Positions 25,051-37,254 are shown, counted from the first letter of the stretch. The stretch: DNA of 64,000 bases from Beroe forskalii (GCA_011033025.1 WFMF01000293.1:158925-222924); one strand, 5' to 3'. Made by a program: numbers and translations. The notes: generated by a model not told the origin, from the letters alone.

Positions 25051-25370
25051 TTCTGCTTATGAGAGCATTGGCGAAACAGGACTGAGAGCAAGACATAACA
25101 CTGTGAACTTTAACAATGCCATATCAGGCAGATTACTTTCCTCAGTTAGTTTCATTATATTTGGTGAAAGAACTATAATTATATTAATAAATAACTTTAT
25201 TAATGAATAACTTGACCAAAGTAAAACAATTGATATTTGAACATTGATCAATATAACAGATGGATAGCTTTATATTGTAAGTGAGTCTTAGATATCTTAG
25301 TAAAGAGCCTATAACAGTATAACTATTGATGGATAACCAGTAACTAGATTCTGGGACAGAATCTTACGCT

Positions 25371-25381
25371 AAGGAGGGAGA
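25371..25381 (+). other. Polypurine tract before the 3' LTR-like repeat
   Basis: AAGGAGGGAGA sits directly against the TGTGGG that opens the 3' repeat, where plus-strand synthesis of an LTR retrotransposon would be primed. Confidence 0.55.
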
Positions 25382-26019
25382 TGTGGGAGACCTAGGGTCC
25401 CCTTTATGGTAATTGGGTGTCTGGGAGGAGTCATTAAGGCTGTACCATCAGGTTGGGAGATTTGTATGGTACTGAACAGGAATCTTAAGTTAAGGGTACC
25501 AGATGTCCTTAAATCTAAACATCAGACGCTTTGGAGTTATTCTAAAAGTACTGAATTCACTCAGGACAGATAGGCAGATAAAAGAGTTTCATCAGCGTGG
25601 CACAGAGTGCCAAGCTGATGATATTGACTCGGCTACTTGTTGTGAGTGAATAACAAGAGACATTATTCCTGACCTGATTCGGATTCATGTTATTGGAAAA
25701 TTACCAGAGATGATGCTACTGTGCGGGGCATCCGCTTCTACCTGCATTTTATTTGGTGGCTGATCAATCAGAGCCCTGAGACAGAGTCTGGTGACCCTTG
25801 CACAGGAGCACTCTTAGTCTTATCGGGAATTACATCGGCTGATCCCACTGTCTTAAAATTTAGAGGGATTTAGGTTAGGGGTTTATCAGGTTAGATTCTG
25901 GTTATCCATTAGGTAGTTGTTCCTTTTGACTTCCTCATGGGGGTGACCCCTGATTAGGGGATAAGCCCAGTGGTTGTGATGGGCTAGTAGATGCCTGAAC
26001 TGCAATGTCATTTTTATAG

Positions 26020-27127
26020 TCAAGTTAAAAGGCTCAATGTGAATTGTGCACAGTTCATAGTAGTTTTTATACTTGAGTTCGTAAAGTTAAAAGGCTCAAT
26101 GCAATTTGTGCACTATACATACTAGTTAAGGAAGCTTTGATCCTAAATGAATTGCCATCTAATTTATTTGCAAGGCTCAATGTAAATTGTGCACCGTATA
26201 TACTAGTCTAAGGAAGCTTTGATACTAAATGAATTGCCATCTAATTAAGTTGCAAGGCTCAATGTAAATTGTGCGCCCTACATACTAGTTAAGGAAGCTT
26301 TGATCCTAAATGAATTGCCATCTAATTTATTTGCAAGGCTCAATGTAAATTGTGCACCGTACATACTAGTCGAAGGAAGCTTTGATACTAAATGAATTGC
26401 CATCTAATTAAGTTGCAAGGCTCAATGTAAATTGTGCGCCCTACATACTAGTTAAGGAAGCTTTGATTCAAATGAATTGCCATCTAATTTATTTGCAAGG
26501 CTCAATGTAAATTGTGCACCGTACATACTAGTCGAAGGAAGCTTTGATACTAAATGAATTGCCATCTAATTAAGTTGCAAGGCTCAATGTAAATTGTGAG
26601 CCCTACATACTAGTCGAAGGAAGCTTTGATCCTAAATGAATTGCCATCTAATTTATTTGCAAGGCTCAATGTAAATTGTGCACCGTACATACTAGTCGAA
26701 GGAAGCTTTGATACTAAATGAATTGCCATCTAATTAAGTTGCAAGGCTCAATGTAAATTGTGAGCCCTACATACTAGTCGAAGGAAGCTTTGATCCTAAA
26801 TGAATTGCCATCTAATTTATTTGCAAGGCTCAATGTAAATTGTGCACCGTACATACTAGTCTAAGGAAGCTTTGATACTAAATGAAGTGCCATCTAATTA
26901 AGTTGCAAGGCTCAATGTAAGTTGTGCGCCCTACATACTAGTCTAGGGAAGCTTTGATACTAAATGAAGTGCCATCTAATTAAGTTGCAAGGCTCAATGT
27001 AAGTTGTGCGCCCTACATACTAGTTAAGGAAGCTTTGATACTAAATGAATTGCCATCTAATTAAGTTGCAAGGCTCAATGTAAATTGTGCACCGTACATA
27101 CTAGTCTAAGGAAGCTTTGATACTAAA
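26020..27127 (+). repeat. 82-bp array with dimeric higher-order structure
   Basis: Two unit types alternate: one with AATTTATTTGCAAGG and GTGCACCGTA, the other with AATTAAGTTGCAAGG and GTGCGCCCTA. This gives a 164-bp higher-order repeat over most of the array. It is interrupted by the LINE and resumes at 29356. Confidence 0.9.
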
Positions 27128-29355
27128 TAATAATAATAATAATTGAAACTTTTATATTATAGTGGCACATCAACTTAATTAATTGCACAGCTGTGCCACG
27201 AAAACAGCATATTCCGAAAAGGGTGACAGTGCACTAACATAACTTAAAGCATTCACATGAAATACATTGGCAAATTAAAATCAATGGCATTTAAGCACTG
27301 TCAGGTTAAAAACAAAAACCTTATATACATAAAATAAATAAGTTAAGGGAATAAATTAAATTAAGATGATTCAAATGCCAGCTTAAATAAATAGCTTTTA
27401 AGAGCAGTCTTGAATATTTCAATAGTAGAACAACTTTTTAATTCTAAAGGAAGACTATTCCAAAGTTTAGGACCACTCTTTTCGAAAGAACGTTCACCAT
27501 AATGTGAAATAACTCTAGGTTCATAAAGATAAATTGAGTGACTGTAATCAGCATATCTGAACATAGACATCAAGTAACTGGGTCCAAGGCCATTTAAACA
27601 TTTATAAACTAAGAGGAGTAATTTAAACTGAATTCGAAACTTAATAGGTAACCAGTGAAGTTCTTTAAGAGTTTCGCCAAGATGGTCATGCTTAGAGGCC
27701 CACAACAGCCTTGGCTGCTGCATTCTGAATTAACTGCAGTTGATTAATAAGTTTTCATTGATACCAAAATATAGAGCATTGCAATAGTCAAGCCTGCATA
27801 CAACAATACTGTTAATGATAAGTTTCATTTGTTCATTTGAGAAGATGAACCTTTTTCTTCACAGCATTTCTGATGAGACGAAAACAATCTCTTTTCAGAG
27901 CATTAATATGGCTGTCAAATGAGAGTCTGTTGTCTACTGTTATACCAAGATTCCTTACACTTGAAGTAAATCTGATACAAACATTACCAGGGAGGATGAT
28001 CCCTCCAATGTCTATCTGATTAAGTATGTTGGGAGGTCCAATCCCACCATAACCTGGGTTTTCCAGGGTTAAGTTGCAAGCAAAATTCAATCATCCAATT
28101 TTGAATTGTTTTGAAACAATTCATGAGCCGGGAGTTGAGTGTTTCTGCCTGATCACAAGGGACAAAAGATTTATAAACTTGTTGGTCATCAGCATAGCCA
28201 TGTACCTTGAAGCCCATTTCTTCAATTGTCCTGTACAGAGATCTAATGTAGATATTAAACAATTGGCCCTAGCACAGAGCCTTGGGGACACCAAACTGGA
28301 GGATAATAGAGTCACTCACAACACTCCCAAGTCTGGTGCTGAGACCTACCCATCAAAAAGCTTTTAAACCATTTAAGTGCTGTTCCTCTGATTCTTATTT
28401 CTTTACTAAGAATTTCAAGCAGCTTGTAGTGGTCCACAGTATCAAATGCTGCTGAAAGATCCAGCATCATCAATACTGTAGCTGATCTGTTATCACAAGC
28501 AATAAGTAAATCATTTGTGACCTTGAGAAGAATTGTCTCAGTGGAGTAGTTTTTCTTGTACGCTGACTGCTGTGGTATATTCATGTTATTCTTCACAAGA
28601 TGGTCATTGAGTCTAGAAAGAACAACACGCTCTATTAGTTTACCAAGGAAAGATAGGTTAGAAATTGGGCGATAGTTTTTGAAGTCATTTGGGTCAAGTT
28701 TGGAGTCTTTGAGAGTTGGAATGATATCTGCAATCTTCAAGCCATCAATTGACCCAGTGGAGAGTGACTGATTGACTAATTTACACAATGTTGGAATAAT
28801 AGTTTCAATGTTTTCCTTCAGTATACACTCAGGTAAAAAGTCAGTGGGTGCACACTTGATTCCACTGGTTTTAATGATCTCACTGAGTTCTTCTTCAGTG
28901 CAAGGTGAGAATTCATTCAAATAACCATCTGAAAATACAGGTTTGGGTTCAATGGTGGAGAATTGAAATTAGAGGGTAGAGAGTCTCGGATCTTAATGAT
29001 TTTCTCATTGAAATATTCATTAAGTTCTTTGCTGAATCACCAATATCTAGAGCTTCAGGGAGTGTGTTCTCTTGTTTTCTGTCTAGCTCACGATTCACAA
29101 TGTCATATATTGCCTTTATGTTGCCTTTATTTTTCTCTAGCAAGGAATTATAATACTGCTTTTTCTTGAGATTTGCCATGATGGTTGTCTCAGAGCGAAT
29201 TTCTTCAAAAGTGTTCTGGTAAAGACTTCTGTTCTTATTTTTTCTCAGCTTTCCTCCTCAGCTTCCTTTGATTTTTGTACTCTGAGTCAAACCATGGTGC
29301 ATGCACTGCAAAGGTGATAGTTTTCTGAACCATTGGTGCATGATGGTCAAGGGTG
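27128..29355 (-). mobile_element. 5'-truncated CR1/L2-like LINE with broken reverse transcriptase
   Basis: On the minus strand the frames at 29179-28949, 28920-28312, 28262-28020, 28090-27833 and 27723-27361 read in order as pieces of one LINE ORF2, separated by frameshifts. A linker ends in APWFDSEYK. RT palm pieces follow with YRPISNLSFLGKLIERVV, an LDLSAAFDTVDH block and the catalytic YADD. The thumb has NLGITVDNRLSF, and the C-terminal tail has LHWLPIKFRIQFK and PKLWNSLPLELKS. These are signatures of the CR1/L2/Jockey group. There is no endonuclease domain. The 3' end carries an ATT trinucleotide tail, as in CR1-type elements. It lies inside the 82-bp array of the 3' LTR-like repeat and is younger than that array. 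Confidence 0.9.
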
Positions 29356-30304
29356 TCATTGAATTGCCATCTAATTAAGTTGCAAGGCTCAATGTAAGTT
29401 GTGCGCCATTACATTTGAAAAAGTGACGCTTAGTGAAATTTAGAATTATGATGTAAATCGCACAAGGTCTAGACTTTATATATTTTAACCTATTTTATAC
29501 ACTAACAGCGTTAAACCCAAAGTAGAACACGTAATAATATTTATTGAGAACCTAGAGAGTTGTACATGTTAGTAGATGCGTGTTTGATGTTAATTGTTAA
29601 TCGTAATGTGAGACCTCCTTACCCAAGGCCTAAGGCCACATCTTTGACAGCATCTCACGACCTCGTTTTCTTGTGTGGACAATTTGAATTAATATGCTTG
29701 AAAACCTTAAAGAGTCCGCTAAGTTAAATAGACCAGTAAAGTGTTTCGCGTAAGGCGAGGAGTTCAGACTGTAAGTGTAGAGGCAACTCAGTGGATCGGT
29801 GACCGTCTCGACAGCCTCGTCCCTGATCACAAAGGAACACGAGGCCGAACCACCCCAAACGCGCCCTGATTAGATATCCAATAGCTTTAGACCCCCTACT
29901 TTGTCATTGGAATCCAGACTGCCTTCCCAGTTTGTTACTCCTAGTTACATGGCCTCAATCACGTGCGTGTGCACTTTGTCCAAGAGAAGCAACCGTTATG
30001 CTTTTCACAAGGATAGAGGAGTCGCGCGTGCGTGAAGGAAGGCCGGGTAACGAGGGGTAATCGGGTAGCAGTACGGAGACTTGAACAAAATGTCCATATC
30101 ATAACTAGACCTGGAGCGCTATTCACACAGAGCATTGGAAACCGGAGCACTAAATCCCTGAGCACTTTGAACCCTGAGCTTACAGATGAAACTATATTTA
30201 ACTGATAACATATTACCCCTAACCACATACCATGTTTTGTTTATTACACGCGGCGGAGGGTAGGGTAACATCCTACAATGGTTAGGGCAAGACCAGACAA
30301 AAAT

Positions 30305-30960
30305 AGATATGTGTCCCATATAATAACTCTGGCTGAGCGACGTCACAGACCTTAAGGACTTAAGGTCAACTTTTTGAAATCCTTAACCTAATTATTGCCC
30401 CAACCAAACCCTTACCTTAATCCTGGGTATGTCTCCCATATAAACGGCTCTGAGTTGTGAGTGACGCGACGTCACAGATCTAAACGTCAATTTTTCTGTA
30501 TCCTAAACCTAACCATTGTCCTAATCAAAACCCTAACCTTAAACCTCATCCTAAACCTAACAAATCCTGGCCATAACCAGAACTCTAACCTTACTGCTTA
30601 AAGCGCTAGATGCGCTTAATTATATTTTTCTGAGTGACGTCATTGTCATAGATAATGAAGGGTATCTCTCCCATATAAACGGCTCTGAGTGACGTCACAG
30701 ATCTAAACGTCAATTTTTCTGTATCCTAAACCTAACCATTGCCCTAACCAAAACCCTAACCTTAATCCTAGCCCTGAACCTAACAAATCCTGACCCTAAT
30801 CAGAACCCTAACCCTAATGCTTAAAGCGCTAGGTGCGCTTAATTATATTTTTCTGAGTGACGTCATTGTCATAGATAATGAAGGCTCCCGTTTACATGGG
30901 AGACGTACCTAATGAAAGCTCCCGTTTATATGGAAGACTCACCTAATCCTGACCCTAAAC
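30305..30960. repeat. Three tandem units of about 120-235 bp with telomere-like CCCTAA and TGACGTCA motifs
   Basis: Each unit has TCCCATATAAACGGCTCTGA, a CRE-like TGACGTCA and a run of degenerate CCTAACC/ACCCTAA. Units start near 30305 (short), 30425 and 30656. The telomere-like part is too degenerate and too short to be a telomere. Confidence 0.75.
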
Positions 30961-31009
30961 CCAACAAATCCTGGTCTTTATCCTGATTGCCACATGCTAG
31001 GTGTCCCTG

Positions 31010-31150
31010 TTTGTTCGCGCGCGCGCCTTTTCTTCTAATCTGAACACGCGCGCTTGCGTTGTCAGGCGTTGCCTGACCCCCTCGCGCGCGCGAAGCGCGC
31101 GCGCCACGACTCGCAGAGTCAGACAACGCTTGCGCGCGCAAAATAGGTCC
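31010..31150. repeat. CG-rich palindromic cluster
   Basis: A dense patch of GCGCGCGC palindromes (for example CGCGCGCGAAGCGCGCGCG near 31083) in otherwise AT-rich DNA. No coding meaning is apparent. Confidence 0.7.
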
Positions 31151-31759
31151 TACAACGTAGGACAAACTGCAGTTCACCCATGCCAGTATGAAAATCTAAT
31201 GTTGTACAGAGGGTGACAAACCCCTCAGATGTTCTCACCTAGCGTTTCACTTCTTTAATACAGCTAAATTTCACAAATCGTTCATTTATTGTCAATTCTA
31301 TATTGTGTCAATTCTATATTGTGTTAATTGAATGTTCACCGACGATGAGTTCAACACTGTGCAACACTGCAAAAAAAAACAAGCAAATGCTTGCTCCTAC
31401 GTTTTGTTTGATCATGCAAAGTTTTGTTTAAAGTGCTGTGTGACACTGAACTGCTCTACTGACTTTGTTTCTTACTGTTTCCAATCATTGATTTATCACC
31501 TATAGATACACTAATATTGTCTGCTATTTTCTGCTGGCCAACGCCATTTCCTGCTAGCTTGCCGTCAGCTTAAATGTGTGACACAAATTCCTCAATATGA
31601 ACCTGTTCTCTGCTGGCTGCGTGCGAGCTCAAAGGTCTCTAGTTAGAACAATCCTTTGAGTATTGTGCAATATTCTGGTCTGTATTCATGTTTGTATCAT
31701 GAGTTCACCTCACAACATGCACGCAGCTGCTTCTGGTGGCCCCAATTAGGGCAATTATA

Positions 31760-32570
31760 TAAGGACTAGCCTGCCCGTTGGGCCTGCATATACACAGATC
31801 ACACAGCTACGCAGCACCTCGTTCGCAAATTTTAAAAACCACCACTCAAATTGATTGGATACTTCTTACCGCATCAAAAAGTCCAATTAGATCAAAAGTC
31901 ATTCGTAACGAAATCAATTAAACCATTATTCAATTTTATGAAGGAGCAGAGTGGAAAATAGAACGGCGTCGGTTAGTGTTAGTAATGCTAAACCATGTGA
32001 GTTTTGTTCCAGCGTTTGATTGCAAGATAAGAAGTCTATGTTAATTTTCATACTGATACTGATATTGGACCGTTTTGTTTTGTTTACATTAATCCAGGCC
32101 AGGAACTGTCTTCGTAATCTGCTACACCTATATTCGACTCGATTGAATTGTACACTTTTGTAAACTAAACGGCTAATTTCGAAACTATAGTTACTATTGT
32201 TATCACCGACTCAGCATTGATTATCTGCCAAAATTTGACACAGAAAACAATCCATCTTAAATATCCTACGTTATTCAAGTTATGTCCATTCTCCATCATG
32301 AGACCTTGACTTCGAAGCATGAAGAAAACGTCAAATTTTCAAAAACTATGTCAGCACAGCATTAAACAGTAGTAGCGCAATAGAAATCACTTGCATAGAA
32401 GTGATTATAATCTGCACGTGCACTAAAATCAGTTTCCATAGCAACGGCACCTCTTTTCTCGCTTTTGCCTTCGTTTCTCTTGATATCATCTTGGCAAGCT
32501 CAAATTTAATTGTATACGGAATTACAGACAAACATTATTCACGTGTGACTTTACTTTATATATTAGATTA
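31760..32570. mobile_element. Repeat family Y, copy 1
   Basis: Starts with a hairpin built on GCCCGTTGGGCC and ends in a TTATATATTAGATTA-like stretch. It shares scattered blocks with 60751-61617: CCGCATCAAAAAG, TTTATGAAGGAGCA, TGCACGTGCA, ACAACGGCACC-like, TCGTTTCTCTTGATA, TTGGCAAGCTCAAATTTAA and ACATTATTCACGTG. It has no coding capacity. It ends about 140 bp before the SDR gene and may contribute its upstream region. Confidence 0.7.
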
Positions 32571-32707
32571 TTATTGCACCATGTATGATTTAGTTTGATA
32601 GAAAATTGTAATTTTGACCAAGGTGAAATCTAAATTATTTAAAGTTTATTCTATATTGAAGTTTTGCAAAATCTTAAATTCCAAATTCCAAAAGAAGGGA
32701 GGAAATC

Positions 32708-33685
32708 ATGACTTCCAAAGATGACAGAGATCACAGTGCCATTAAAATTCCCTCATGTGTTTTGATCACAGGAGCCAACAGTGGTGTTGGCTTTGAATGT
32801 GCCCGTCAAGTGGCTTTAATTGATGGTGTGAAGAAAATCTATCTGGCATGTCGCAGTAAAGAGAAAGCAGAGACAGCAAAAAAAGAGCTTGAGGATCAAA
32901 CCAATACCTCCAAATTTGAGATTTTAGTTATGGATGTATCGAATATGGACTCTGTTCGCAATGGAGTGGACAGCTTGAAAGACGAGTTGATAATAGACGG
33001 AGTTGTACTAAATGCTGGAGGTGCAGGTGGTGATCCTCCCAATGCCTTGACTGCTGAAGGCGTAACAATTTCAATGTCTGCTAATGTGCTTGGACATGTG
33101 CTACTGATTGATGAGCTGATTCGTGCAGACAAGGTCAGAGGAGAAGCTGCAACAGTGATCTATGCTGGATCAGAATCTGCCAGAGGAATTCCTGCTATAT
33201 CCATTCCACCTCCAAAGCTGGACAATGGTTCAGTGGAGGAATTTATAAGCATATGTTATGGTTCTTTTTTCACTGAAGAGGAAGCTAAGGACCCTAGATA
33301 CATGGGAAGCAAGGCGAAATTTGTTGGTGCCTTGTGGATATCATCAATGGCTCACAAGAACTCTGACATTAGGTTCATCACAGTGAGCCCCGGAGCTACC
33401 GCTGGAACAAATTCCACAGCAACACTTCCTTGGTACAAACAAATGTTAATTGGAGCTTTGGTAAATTTCTCTGCTTTAATAGGCAAGGCCCATTCAGTTG
33501 ATGTTGGTGCAAAACGATATGTGGATGCACTGCTGGACCACCAAAATTACCAATCTGGTGTATTCTATGGAAGTAAGAAAGGACTGTCTGGAGAAGTGGG
33601 TGACCAATCATTGTTTGTGGATTATTTTGCCAACAAATACTTTCAAGACAATGCCAACACAGCTCTTCACTCTTTCCTGAAATGA
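32708..33685 (+). CDS. Short-chain dehydrogenase/reductase (SDR), intronless
   Basis: A 325-residue NAD(P)-dependent oxidoreductase of classical SDR type. Visible motifs are the TGANSGVG cofactor loop (about residues 20-27), LACR at the end of beta-2 as in NADP-preferring members, the VMDVSN acidic site, LNAGGAG (NAG motif), a catalytic-region Ser in IYAGSESAR, and the catalytic Tyr and Lys in YMGSK (about residues 198-202), followed by the VSPGA loop. It is longer than a minimal SDR of about 250 residues, as in retinol-dehydrogenase and protochlorophyllide-reductase-like groups; the substrate is not inferable. The ATG at 32708 follows AAATC and precedes the cofactor fold by a normal distance. 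No intron is present, unlike the other two genes here, which fits retroposition or transfer but proves neither. AATAAA occurs near 33981. Confidence 0.92.
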   Translation: MTSKDDRDHSAIKIPSCVLITGANSGVGFECARQVALIDGVKKIYLACRSKEKAETAKKELEDQTNTSKFEILVMDVSNMDSVRNGVDSLKDELIIDGVVLNAGGAGGDPPNALTAEGVTISMSANVLGHVLLIDELIRADKVRGEAATVIYAGSESARGIPAISIPPPKLDNGSVEEFISICYGSFFTEEEAKDPRYMGSKAKFVGALWISSMAHKNSDIRFITVSPGATAGTNSTATLPWYKQMLIGALVNFSALIGKAHSVDVGAKRYVDALLDHQNYQSGVFYGSKKGLSGEVGDQSLFVDYFANKYFQDNANTALHSFLK

Positions 33686-34146
33686 AGGACGCTGAGTCCA
33701 ATTTTCACTAAATTGGGCTATATCTAGTGTTTAGAGTTTGCTACCTCACTTATGAACAGTAGATTGAATTAGATGAAAATAATATCATTTTTACATATCA
33801 TTTCTATTTTTTAAATTACCCTTTTAATTTAATTTTCAGGGCAGGACTAGATCAGTTCTTACCTTAGTGGTGGGAATGTACCTGACCTGTGGTAACTCTT
33901 TAACCACATCATTTAATTTAGTTTACTCTATATCAAAATCATATAACCAAATTAAATTGTTTGATAGAATCTAAAACTAAAATAAAACATCAAAACAAAA
34001 ATTTGTTATATTATCTGTTTAATTTGTGGAGTGGAGTTGCCAGAATTGTTCATGGTTGGTCGGGGGGCCCAAGCAGTGACGTCTAGCTCATTTTCAAAGC
34101 CGTGGCACTCTGATGGATATCTTTGGCCTCTACTATTTTTATCTTT

Positions 34147-35469
34147 TCCTGTTCCTAATCGCATTTTTGTTTTACAAAAAGGCATTGAGAAAAGGTTAGC
34201 AGAGATCGTGTTTTTTGGGGGCTGTGTGTATACTACCTTTACATGTACTGTTAAATCTGAAATAGGTGGTGCGACGAAATTTGGTATGTAATGTGTACAT
34301 GTATGTATGTATGCTCCATTTTCATGCATTCAACTGCTCCTTAGTCCTTTATAATATCACTCGCACCAATATAGCTTGGTGTAGTGGCATCCTGTACAGT
34401 GTGCACTGCAGCTAGCTTACAGGTATTCTGGTTCAATGCTCTGTCCATCTTAATGTTGAAACTTGGAAATTGATTCTTCATCAAAAACTTCATCATTCTT
34501 CAATTTTACCAAACTTGTCAAGGACAAGAGGTGCATGAATTTCTAGCCATTTTCTTGGAAATCTCCATCAAATATTGATTGGGTTACCATCAAATCAACA
34601 TTTTTCTTTTAAACAGGGGACAATGGACAAACAGCAATTTGAGTTCAATCAATGATGATTGACTTTAGCGATTGTGCTGAGGAAAGTAAGAGATGAAATT
34701 TAGTCCCGGTACCTGATGAATTTACAATATCCAAATCTTCAATCTTGGTTAGTAATCCTTCTCTTTATCTTCAAGTTGGCAAGGTTGAGCATGAAATCAA
34801 AAATTTCGACGCCCAGGAAATACATTGCATTTGGTTGAATATCAATAGTCACCATGAGAAATCCTCGATCAAGTTTTTTAATTTTTATTTCAAAGTGAGC
34901 TCCAACTGTGATAGCTGAGCAATATAAACTCAAACTGCAGAAACTTGCAAGTGCAGAAAACACTGCAATTTCGTATGATATAATTATTGTCATAAATGAA
35001 AACACTTAATAATGCACAACGCTTGATGTGAGCACGAGATGTCACACAAAACTCAAAAGGAAACAACCAAGAATGAATTGGAACGTGCAGAAACAAGAAA
35101 CAGAACATGGCAGGTGTTGTGCGCAAACAGAACATGACAGGTGTTGCGCCCACAATAAAATGCACATGCAATTTGTGATCACGTACGAACTTTACTGTTT
35201 CATGAAATTTAAGTGCTCGCCGATGTTAGAGAAAACGAGCACAATAATTGTTTTCAATCTATACTTATGAACGAAATATTTATAAAATTGATTTTATGAT
35301 GTGACACTTGATAGCAGTTTTTTATCATCAACTCATCATGTCAGTAAATGAGATGGACAATGGTCAACAATCAAATGACAGCATGTTTTTATACCAGGAA
35401 AAGGAAATTAAGCGCCTGCATACGGTAGCAACGGGCACAAGAAATGCACCGACAGGCGCAATTCTTGTT
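34147..35469. mobile_element. Repeat family X, copy 1 (1323 bp)
   Basis: From TCCTGTTCCTAATCGC to GGCGCAATTCTTGTT the sequence is shared, with moderate divergence, with 61847-63137. There are no terminal inverted repeats, no clear target duplication and no intact frame. The right copy interrupts an intron whose empty site is visible in the left arm (about 4970), which proves that this is an insertion unit. Confidence 0.8.
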
Positions 35470-36130
35470 GAATTATTCAAGCAGATATGTCTGTGAAAAA
35501 GGGTTATGCTTCAGCAGGCACATTACTGATCACAGCTAATTAAATGAGGTTTTGTGAGCGGGCAGTGTTCAAAATCATGACCTGAAGTAAGATAAAATTG
35601 CATAATTTTGATCATTTTTAAAGTTTTAAGATACATTTTGTATCCATTTTTGTCAACAAGACCCTCATCACTCGAGTATGGAAGTGAAGAATCTTTGTCT
35701 TTTATCCATCTATCAGTATGCTTTTCTGGGGGCAAGGCTTCTTTTTTATTTTTTGGAATGTACTTCTTGGGTAACTGACTGGCCAGTTTTTTTGTTCTAG
35801 TTTTGTTTCAGAATAATTATGATTTGGGTTTAGACTCTCCTCAAAGTACTCTTTTAGATTTTATGATTTTATGACAAAAAGGAAAAATAGTGAATTGTAT
35901 TCAAGACAAATTGTAGTATAAAATAAATTTTTTCAGTAAAACAAGATATTATTTTTTTCATATGATCAATGCATACAATTCAAATTGAGATATAGCAACG
36001 AAAAGCAGGATTGCGAGGTTCTAGGATAATAGTATCAAATGAAGTGTTAAAAAACGAATATTTATGAAAAAGTCTCAAATGTTACGACAGTTTGAAGTCC
36101 TCGTGGATCTGATGTGCAGTAGCTTATCCT
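35470..36130. other. No gene seen
   Basis: AT-rich sequence with only short open frames and no recognisable repeat. Confidence 0.4.
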
Positions 36131-36136
36131 TTCCAC

Positions 36137-36480
36137 GGGCTAGTGGTGTAGTGGTTTCCTTCTCCCACGCAGGAAGTCAGGGGTTCAAATCCCCTATCCG
36201 CCAACTGTCCTAGAGAAGTGCGCTAAGGGCATTTGCCTATGCAACCTTGCCCCTCTGTTAGTCCCCTTTCATCAACTTACACACCTTACTTTCTAAGCAA
36301 GAAGAGACGCTAGGCAGGGTGCCAACTACGAGCACGGCATTCACAGCCCTGCCCGCACCAGAGTGGTTAGCCATGGTATAACAGGGATCACTCGCTCCAT
36401 ACCCCTTGTTATTTCTGGACTCACTATCCACACTGGAGTGACCTCCACGTTAGTAGGGGATGAAAACTGCCCCTCATTGG
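36137..36480 (+). mobile_element. tRNA-derived SINE or tRNA pseudogene
   Basis: 36137-36203 looks like a tRNA 5' to 3': A-box TAGTGGTGTAGTGG, then a perfect T-arm AGGGG-TTCAAAT-CCCCT containing the B-box. The anticodon stem is irregular and the putative acceptor strands do not pair, so a functional tRNA is unlikely. The moderately G+C-rich tail to about 36480 suggests a SINE body. Its 3' limit is uncertain. Confidence 0.5.
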
Positions 36481-37254
36481 CTGGCCCGCTAATAGCATCT
36501 AGCTGGATCAGCTCAGGGCACACACCAGCATCAAATCTTGCCTTCTCTTTTTCCCCTTTCTATCACTCACTCAAGTCACAACCTTTTGTGTTTACTAATA
36601 CTTGTAGGTCCCCAAGAATGCACATTCATTCCCTGACTCACCAACAGCCGGTCAGTTACTCAGATGCCACACATGGCATAGAAGTACAAAAGCTCAGCTA
36701 AGTGACACTGATGAATTGCTGCAACACTGAACTTCTGGATCATAACAACTTCTACATAGTACTCAGGACTCTCTTCCTTTCCCTTCTACTTCTCCAAGTA
36801 CTATACTTCTTTCACACGACTCTTCAGCAGGGCCACCTCATTAGGCAAAACAATATCCACAGATTTCATCATCTAAGATGAGTATATTAGTATTCATTTT
36901 AGTCAGCGAGTCTTTTATTTTCACACACTTCTCTCACTGTCTAGAATTCGCTGTATACCCAGCCTTTATCCCCCCCTTTCTTGCTAAACTGTGATGCTCA
37001 GAAATCCGGAGTTCTTGGTAGCCCAGCCTTGCGGTTGTGAGCTCTAAGGAGTATGGTGGGCCGAAATCTCTCTGTTCTATCTCTTCACCTGCTTATGGAA
37101 AACCTCATCGCAGTTGACAAGAGCGGACTTTGCATCTACAAGGTAACTGCATATGATTCACAGTTTAGTCTCTTCCTTCTCCACTCGGATACTTGGATTA
37201 TAAAATCGATATTCAGTGTTTGTTTTATGATTGTCATATACCTATACACATTTG

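Larger units (their letters stand above)
10844..30248 (+). mobile_element. Large LTR-type element without recognisable gag/pol (LARD-like)
   Basis: Two direct repeats, 10844-14025 and 25382-30248, begin TGTGGGAGACCTAGGG and end GTTTTGTTTATTACA, i.e. TG...CA. Two bases after the first is TGG plus GCCGGTTC-type sequence, a candidate tRNA primer-binding site. Immediately before the second is AAGGAGGGAGA, a polypurine tract. These are the standard landmarks of an LTR retrotransposon. The 11.4 kb interior has no gag, protease, RT or integrase frame and is mostly satellite. I see no matching target duplication: the left flank ends AATCAA and the right begins CGCGGC, so recombination or decay is possible. 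A simple segmental duplication is the main alternative. Confidence 0.6.
25382..30248 (+). repeat. 3' LTR-like repeat, 4867 bp including a LINE insertion
   Basis: Same order as 10844-14025, but without the fold-back and with a LINE inserted in the 82-bp array at about 27128-29355. Removing the LINE leaves about 2.6 kb. Confidence 0.65.

Noticed and set aside
30540..30830. Interstitial telomere
   Set aside because: CCCTAA units are few, degenerate and embedded in a 235-bp repeat.
31001..31216. Arg/Ala-rich frames on both strands
   Set aside because: By-product of GCGC palindromes.
34006..35496. Several 60-107-codon frames
   Set aside because: They lie in repeat X and are not preserved in its second copy.
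36137..36203. Functional tRNA gene
   Set aside because: Good T-arm and A-box, but the acceptor strands do not pair and the anticodon arm is irregular.
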